DNA of 18,002 nucleotides from Actinobacteria bacterium UBA4719 (GTDB taxonomy: Bacteria; Actinomycetota; Actinomycetes; Actinomycetales; Dermatophilaceae). This document shows, one piece after another, positions 14,051-18,002 of the stretch. Below the pieces are notes generated by a model. That model did not search any database, was not told where the DNA came from, and saw nothing but the letters and a program-made list of their open reading frames with translations. The first letter of the stretch is position 1; each line of letters starts with the position of its first letter. The position numbers and the translations under genes were made by a program. The DNA lies in contig DHJN01000226.1 of assembly GCA_002404345.1 (NCBI GenBank), positions 15,172 to 33,173 of the forward strand, written 5' to 3'.

Positions 14051-15096
14051 ATCCACTATCGCACCCTCGGAAAGAGCGGTGCAGTCGTCTCGAGGTTCGC
14101 TCTGGGAACCATGACATTCGGCGCGGAGACCGGCGAGACGACCTTGCACGCCATCCTCGGGGACTACGTCGGGGCCGCGGCAATCTCATCGACACGGCCG
14201 ACGTATACAGCAAGGGAGCCTCGGAAGAGATCATCGGGCGCTGGCTCGCAGCGCACCCCACAAACAGCGAGCACGTCGTGATCGCCACAAACGGTCGCTT
14301 CGAGATGGGCGAGGCCACAACGACCTCGGCACGTCCCGGCGCCACCTCGGCCGCGCACTTGACGCGTCGCTGAGGCGCCTCGGCGTGGAGCAGATCGACT
14401 ATCAGATGCACGCCTGGGACGCAGTGACTCGACTTCAGGAAACACTGCGATTCCTGGACGACGCCGTGCGCAACGGCAAGATCGCCTACTACGGGTTCTC
14501 GAACTTCCCTCGGCTGGCAATTGACCAAGGCCGTACACGTAGCGAGTGCCAACGGCTTCACACCGCCCGTGACCTCCAGCCGCAGGACAGCCTGCTGGTG
14601 CGGGAGATCGAGTCCGAGATCGTGCCAGCCTGCGTGGACGCGAAAGTCGGTTTGCTGCGGTGGTCGCCGCTGTCGGGCGGCTGGCTCACCGGCAAGTACC
14701 AGCGCGACGCGGACCCGACGGGAGCCACGCGCCTCGGTGAGGACCCGGAGCGGGGAATGGAGGCTTGGAACCTCGCAACAAGCAGGAACGGACATGGCGG
14801 ATCTTCGACGCGATCGAGGAGATAGCGAGCGCCAACGGGGTCAACCAGGGGCAGGTTTCGCTTGCCTGGCTGGAGGCGCGGCCCGCAGTCACCTTGTTGA
14901 TCCTGGGGTGCGCAGCACCGACAACCTCGGCGCCACCTCGGTCGAGCTCACCGCCGACGAGCTCAAGCGCCTCGATGAGGTGAGCGCCCCGGTCGTCTCG
15001 GACTATCCCTACCGTGCGGCTGGCGTGGACCAACGCCACCGCGCCAGCGACTTCAGCGACTTCAGCGACTGGCCACGCCCGCGTAGACCGACCTGA
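14051..15096 (+). pseudogene. Aldo/keto reductase, multiply frameshifted
   Basis: Fragments in three frames reconstruct most of an aldo/keto reductase. They include [111 protein letters not shown] and SVELTADELKRLDEVSAPV. The Asp/Tyr catalytic pair (DTADVY) is still visible. The codon where a start is expected (14051) is ATC, not ATG, with AAGGA upstream, so the start may also be lost. At least four frame changes and small deletions exclude a working enzyme. The many scattered lesions suggest old decay, unlike the methyltransferase pseudogene further on. Confidence 0.85.
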
Positions 15097-15147
15097 AGCC
15101 CGCGGCTGAACGGCGCTGACCTCTGGGCGCGAGTCGGCCGCCCGCGA

Positions 15148-15173
15148 GTAAAGCAGGAAAATACAGCAGCGGG
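15148..15173. repeat. Orphan pair of 13-bp arm-type repeats inside element C
   Basis: GTAAAGCAGGAAA and ATACAGCAGCGGG are head to tail with the same 13+13 layout as the pairs before att3 and att4. No att core is found 80 bp downstream (near 15253). GTTCGG and GGCCGC at 15222-15236 faintly recall the core. It may be a fossil element boundary. Confidence 0.4.
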
Positions 15174-15263
15174 GCTGCGGGCCTTCCGGCCCCCAGCTCA
15201 GACTGGCCCGTCCCTACTAGGGTTCGGCGTGGCCGCCGAGGGGTAGTGGCGGGCCGGACAGAA

Positions 15264-15955
15264 CTATGACCGTGGGACCCGCATGGTGACCCGGGCGAGC
15301 CGTCGGGGCAGCTCTCCCTCGGTAAAGTCGCTGACGTCAATGAGCTCGAAGCCTGCAGCGAGATGCTCGATGAGCGCGCGGTTGAAGAAGTGGACGATGA
15401 ACCCTCCGTGTTCGTACATGTCGTCACCGCGTGGAGTGCCGGCGCCGTAGTGAGCGTCAGCGCTGGTGCGGGCTGTGTAGACAACCCGCCCCCCCTGGGC
15501 GCAGAACGCGGCGAAGCTCGAGGGCCAAGAGTTCAAGCTCGCCGGCGGTCAAGGCCATACAGAAAAGCATGTGGGAGTAGGACGCATCGATGCTGTCGTC
15601 GCACAGCGGCAACGGCTCGCGCATGTCGTGGGCGGCCACGGTCACCATGCTGGATAGGCCAGCCGCGCGCGCCTTGGCGGAGATGACCTCGACGGTGCCG
15701 GGTGCGATGTCCAGTGCGGTCACCTGCAGACCCTGCCGGGCAAGGTAGAGGGTGTCGCGTCCCTGGCCGGCGCCGAGTTCGAGAACGCTGCGGGTGGCCC
15801 GCCGCCGCGAATGCCTCGGCGGCAGCGAGCGCGGGGGCGCTGGGGTCGGTGCCGCACATGTCGGGGTTGGCCTCGAACGTGGCGGCCCAGTGCTCCCGCT
15901 GACCGGCAATGGCCTCGGTGTCGACGGGCTGAGGTGGGGTCGCCGCGGTGTCCAT
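15264..15955 (-). pseudogene. Class I SAM-dependent methyltransferase, two frameshifts
   Basis: Three consecutive minus-strand frames join into one methyltransferase of about 230 residues. Frame 1 (from ATG 15955): MDTAATPPQPVDTEAIAGQR, HWAATFEANPDMCG. Frame 2: VLELGAGQGRDTLYLARQG (SAM-binding motif I), VTALDIAP and LELRRVLRPGG. Frame 3: GRVVYTARTSADAHYGAGTP to MRVPRS and the stop. The first shift lies in a GC-rich stretch near 15800. The second lies exactly in a run of seven G (about 15489-15495); six would restore the frame. All other family features are intact, so this is either a very recent pseudogene or an assembly homopolymer error. It starts 5 bp after the marR stop, so it is in an operon with marR. 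Confidence 0.82.
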
Positions 15956-15960
15956 GGTTG

Positions 15961-16524
15961 TCAGTGTCTTCTGGATGGCCTGACGGCGATCTTCGCCGTA
16001 TCTTCTCCATCGTTTCTGTCGTTGGCCCCTGGTGTTTGGCCGCGAGGGTGACCGTGGGATTCCATGGCACGGATCAGCCCGGTAAGCCCTGTGGTGAGCG
16101 CTTGTCGCTCCCGGGGGGTCAGGAGATCAAGGAGGTGGGCGTGGTGGTCGCTCAGGTCCCGACTGACCCTGCGGGCGACGTCCTGGCCTTCCGGGGTGAG
16201 GCGCAGCCGGTAGTAGTTCCGGTTGGTGGGCTCCCGGTGTCGGGACAACCAGCCCCGCGCCTCCATGCCAGTGGCCAGGCGGCTGACGGTGCTTTTCTCC
16301 AGCCCGAGGCGCCAGGCCAGGTCCTGCTGAGACAAGGCGCCCGCCTCGGAAAGCTCCCCGAGAGCGAACACCTCGGACATCGATACGTGCACACCGCCAT
16401 GCTCGTGGGTCGGCGGGTTGGGCTCGAGCAGTCCCCCTGCCCGCACCAGGTGCTGAAGCAATCGGCGCAGTTCATCGTCCGGGAGGTGTGTTGCCTGTCC
16501 CGACGAAGGAGTTGTGTCATGCAA
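15961..16524 (-). CDS. MarR-family transcriptional regulator (187 aa)
   Basis: It has a winged-helix MarR domain. An N-terminal dimerisation helix (DDELRRLLQHLVRAGGLLEP) is followed by SEVFALGELSEAGALSQQDL, the recognition region AWRLGLEKSTVSRLATGMEA, and the wing with RGWLSRHREPTNRNYYRLRL. The helix after LLTPRERQAL completes the dimer interface. The C-terminal 25 residues are charged and probably disordered. The start is probably TTG at 16524 with AGAAGGG upstream. A 17-bp palindrome covers this start codon and a related one lies 21 bp further upstream, before the divergent methyltransferase, suggesting it represses both itself and its neighbours. The ligand is unknown. Confidence 0.88.
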   Translation of the reverse strand: MHDTTPSSGQATHLPDDELRRLLQHLVRAGGLLEPNPPTHEHGGVHVSMSEVFALGELSEAGALSQQDLAWRLGLEKSTVSRLATGMEARGWLSRHREPTNRNYYRLRLTPEGQDVARRVSRDLSDHHAHLLDLLTPRERQALTTGLTGLIRAMESHGHPRGQTPGANDRNDGEDTAKIAVRPSRRH

Positions 16525-16526
16525 CT
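16510..16526. promoter_or_regulatory. Putative MarR operator 1
   Basis: AGTTG-N7-CAACT, 17 bp in all, covers the TTG start codon of marR. Its symmetric halves and total length match operator 2. Binding would block marR expression directly (autorepression). Confidence 0.6.
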
Positions 16527-16547
16527 GTGGGGGTTACCCTTCTGAAG

Positions 16548-16564
16548 AGTTGTATTTCACAACT
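16548..16564. promoter_or_regulatory. Putative MarR operator 2
   Basis: AGTTGT-ATTTC-ACAACT is a perfect inverted repeat of 17 bp, ending 16 bp before the methyltransferase ATG and just before its ribosome-binding site. Its centre is 38 bp from operator 1. Confidence 0.65.
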
Positions 16565-16580
16565 GTACAAGGAGGACCTC

Positions 16581-17189
16581 ATGCCCACCATCCACAACGC
16601 GCACGCCACCATGTTCGGCCTCGCCCGCCACGGCGAGCTTTACGAACGCTGGGCGGGCCGTCTCGCCGGGCGCCTGTACGCGCGGGTGACCGCCGACCTG
16701 CTCGCCGCCGCACTCCCCCCTGGCGCTCGGATCCTCGATGCCGGGACCGGGCCCGGGCTCCTCCCGCTGCGGATCGCCGCCGCCTGTCCCCAGTTGACGG
16801 TCGACGCCGTCGACCTCTCCCCGCAGATGATCGACCGGGCCCAGCAGAGCGCGGCTACCGCACAAACCGAAGCGGTCACCTTCAGCGTCGCCGACGTCGC
16901 CGCCCTGCCCTTCCCGGACGCCACGTTCGACCTCGTCATATCCACCATCAGCCAGCACCACTGGACCGACCCCGGCGCCGGACTCCGCGAGCTGAACCGG
17001 GTACTGCGCCCCGACGCGCAGGCGTGGATCTACGACTTCCGCGTTGCTCTACGCCGGGCGCAGACCGCAGCCCGTACCGTCTCGCCCCCACCTCTCATCA
17101 GCCGGCAGAGCCCGCTGGAAGGCACCTCGCAGTTCAACCCCATGGGCCGACTCGTGCTGCGGACCGCACACCCAACCCCTCCCAACTAA
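16581..17189 (+). CDS. Class I SAM-dependent methyltransferase (202 aa), intact
   Basis: Motif I is ARILDAGTGPGLLP (about residues 48-61), followed by the acidic residue of VDAVDLSPQMIDRA, the DVAALPFPDATFDLVIST loop and the LRELNRVLRPDAQAWIYDFR post-motif, all typical of the Methyltransf_11/25 group. The ATG at 16581 is preceded by AAGGAGG, an excellent ribosome-binding site; a longer frame from 16488 would run through both operators and is unlikely. Substrate is unknown: a small molecule, such as a xenobiotic or signalling compound, would fit the MarR pairing. It is divergent from marR and probably MarR-controlled. Confidence 0.88.
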   Translation: MPTIHNAHATMFGLARHGELYERWAGRLAGRLYARVTADLLAAALPPGARILDAGTGPGLLPLRIAAACPQLTVDAVDLSPQMIDRAQQSAATAQTEAVTFSVADVAALPFPDATFDLVISTISQHHWTDPGAGLRELNRVLRPDAQAWIYDFRVALRRAQTAARTVSPPPLISRQSPLEGTSQFNPMGRLVLRTAHPTPPN

Positions 17190-17466
17190 ACGCCTCGACA
17201 TTCGGCGTGGCTAATAGTCAGTCTCGAGTCGGTGCGTCCGCCAAGTCAGCAACCCTCTCTGCCCAGTTGAGTCGAGCAGACCGAGCAAGCTCGAATTTCC
17301 TGTGGCACGTCTCGACACACAATTGTGACCAGAAACGTTGTTCCGCCGGGTCAGCCAGCATCAAAGAACGACGCACAACATGGCAGATCGCGAGCCTTCT
17401 ACGCGGGTTCAGCATCATTCAAAATCCGTCGGTCGCCGGTTCAGATCCGAGATCTCGTTGGCAGCA
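17190..17466. other. Non-coding left-end region of element C
   Basis: I find no credible gene on either strand. The stretch CGGTCGCCGGTTCAGATCC (about 17430) resembles a tRNA T-arm but its stems do not close. With the arm sites and att flank, about 380 bp between the methyltransferase and att4 are non-coding. Confidence 0.5.
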
Positions 17467-17492
17467 GTACAGCAGCAAAGTACAGCAGCGGG
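17467..17492. repeat. Two 13-bp GTACAGCA repeats (putative arm sites, element C left of att4)
   Basis: GTACAGCAGCAAA and GTACAGCAGCGGG are head to tail and end exactly 80 bp before the att4 core, as at att3. Confidence 0.6.
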
Positions 17493-17535
17493 GCCACTCT
17501 TCAACGATCCGTAGGGACTCCTACAGCTCCTCTCA

Positions 17536-17543
17536 CGTGCTCA
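17536..17543 (+). promoter_or_regulatory. Conserved CGTGCTCA, 36 bp before att4
   Basis: Third occurrence of the octamer at the identical offset from the att core. Confidence 0.5.
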
Positions 17544-17571
17544 ACGCCCATTGGCGACACCTCCGCTCGTG

Positions 17572-17617
17572 GTTCGGGACGAAGAGGCCGCAGGTTCAAA
17601 TCCTGTCACCCCGACCA
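17572..17617 (+). other. att4: tRNA-Pro(CGG) 3'-half core
   Basis: All 46 bases are identical to att2 and att3. It is followed by GTGCCACAGGTC, as at att1, showing that a relative of element A begins here. No tRNA 5' half precedes it. Confidence 0.93.
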
Positions 17618-18000
17618 GTGCCACAGGTCTCTGACCTGCGAGAATGCCGCATCCTGCACGCGGTGTCCCACCTCCCAGCAATCGCGACAGAGGCCTCGAG
17701 GGAACAAAAGGAACACGAGGGAACCCCAGGGAAAGCCGGGGCCGACTTCGACGGGCAGAAGAACAGCCGGCCTCCCCGCACGACATAGCAGACCCCGCGG
17801 CACAGCAGGGTCCCTCAGGGCACTGTGATCCTCCGTCCGCAACGAAGAGGCCCTTCGGTCGGGACGTCCGCCGGCAGGAACCAGTGCCGATCCAAAGTCG
17901 GCAAGCTCGTCAGCCTCGGGACCGTCACCGAGCGCCCCCATCGGCAGAAGATCCAGTCGACCGTAGCGCCCTCAACGCGGCTAAGAGCGCGCGCAGATAG
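17618..18000. repeat. Start of element D, direct repeat of 12-380
   Basis: This is the left end of a second AGGGAAC-type element. The AGGGAAC array at 17699-17734 starts 82 bp after att4. CAGGTC-TCT-GACCTG (17624-17638) forms a perfect small hairpin beside the core; the copy after att1 has lost its symmetry. No gene is seen before the window ends. Confidence 0.8.
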
Positions 18001-18002
18001 GC

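Larger units (their letters stand above)
13124..17617 (+). mobile_element. Element C: att-bounded island with decayed metabolic genes and a MarR/methyltransferase locus
   Basis: The element is bounded by att3 and att4, with GTACMGCA-type repeats inside both ends (13180-13214 and 17467-17492). It contains the only recognisable integrase remnant in the window, next to the right-hand repeats and reading toward att3, a common integrase position. An extra repeat pair at 15148-15173 divides the decayed genes from the MarR/methyltransferase locus and hints that C is composite. Confidence 0.65.

Noticed and set aside
12587..14281. 564-residue plus-strand open frame overlapping the ATPase end and att3
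   Set aside because: Most of it is a shadow of the ATPase gene in another frame and then crosses att3. Only its last part, from about 14051, coincides with aldo/keto reductase homology.
13047..14795. Long 582-residue minus-strand open frame
   Set aside because: It runs through an att core, arm sites and plus-strand pseudogenes. Only its integrase-like stretch near 13240-13445 has meaning.
17400..17460. Possible second tRNA 3' end (CGGTCGCCGGTTCAGATCC)
   Set aside because: It looks like a T-arm, but the T stem has only three pairs and neither an anticodon stem nor an acceptor stem can be closed. A tRNA search program would settle it.

Overview
The window is high-GC bacterial DNA, most likely from the chromosome of an actinomycete. 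The protein families point that way (ANTAR domain, DUF6131, CsbD, DUF1206, DUF6431, actinobacterial-type MarR and methyltransferases), as do the frequent GTG/TTG starts. No replication, conjugation, phage structural or ribosomal genes are present.

The organising feature is a tandem array of integrative elements at a tRNA-Pro(CGG) gene. An identical 46-bp block, running from the anticodon loop of tRNA-Pro to its CCA end, occurs at 9144-9189, 13078-13123 and 17572-17617. The last 11 bases of a fourth copy form the window's left edge (1-11). None of the three complete copies has the 5' half of a tRNA next to it, so they are att sites, and the intact tRNA gene probably lies just left of base 1. 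They delimit element A (12-9189), element B (9190-13123), element C (13124-17617) and the start of element D (17618 on). Each junction carries short repeats that look like integrase arm-type sites. A and D use AGGGAAC-type repeats; B and C use 13-bp GTACMGCARCRAA-type repeats. The two ends of each complete element match. No intact integrase is present: C has a C-terminal integrase remnant and B only what may be its tail. The elements therefore resemble CIMEs (cis-mobilizable elements) that accreted at one tRNA gene.

Element A carries an envelope/stress cargo. It has a decayed ANTAR gene, a coiled-coil membrane protein, two small membrane proteins, a CsbD-like protein, a diacylglycerol kinase-like protein followed by a phospholipase D-family protein, a DUF1206 membrane protein, two PAP2 lipid phosphatases around a small iron-permease-family protein, a short hypothetical protein and a broken transposase. 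Kinase, phospholipase and phosphatases could together interconvert phosphatidate and diacylglycerol.

Element B carries a DUF6431 zinc-ribbon/HTH protein that seems to sit inside an insertion of about 1 kb, a conserved protein of unknown function, and an archaeal-type (DUF234) ATPase.

Element C is half ruin, half live. An integrase fragment, an epimerase fragment and a multiply frameshifted aldo/keto reductase are followed by a divergent MarR/methyltransferase locus. Two matching 17-bp palindromes lie between the divergent genes. The methyltransferase gene downstream of marR carries two frameshifts, one at a G7 run. Functional calls rest on motif recognition by eye; no database search was run.
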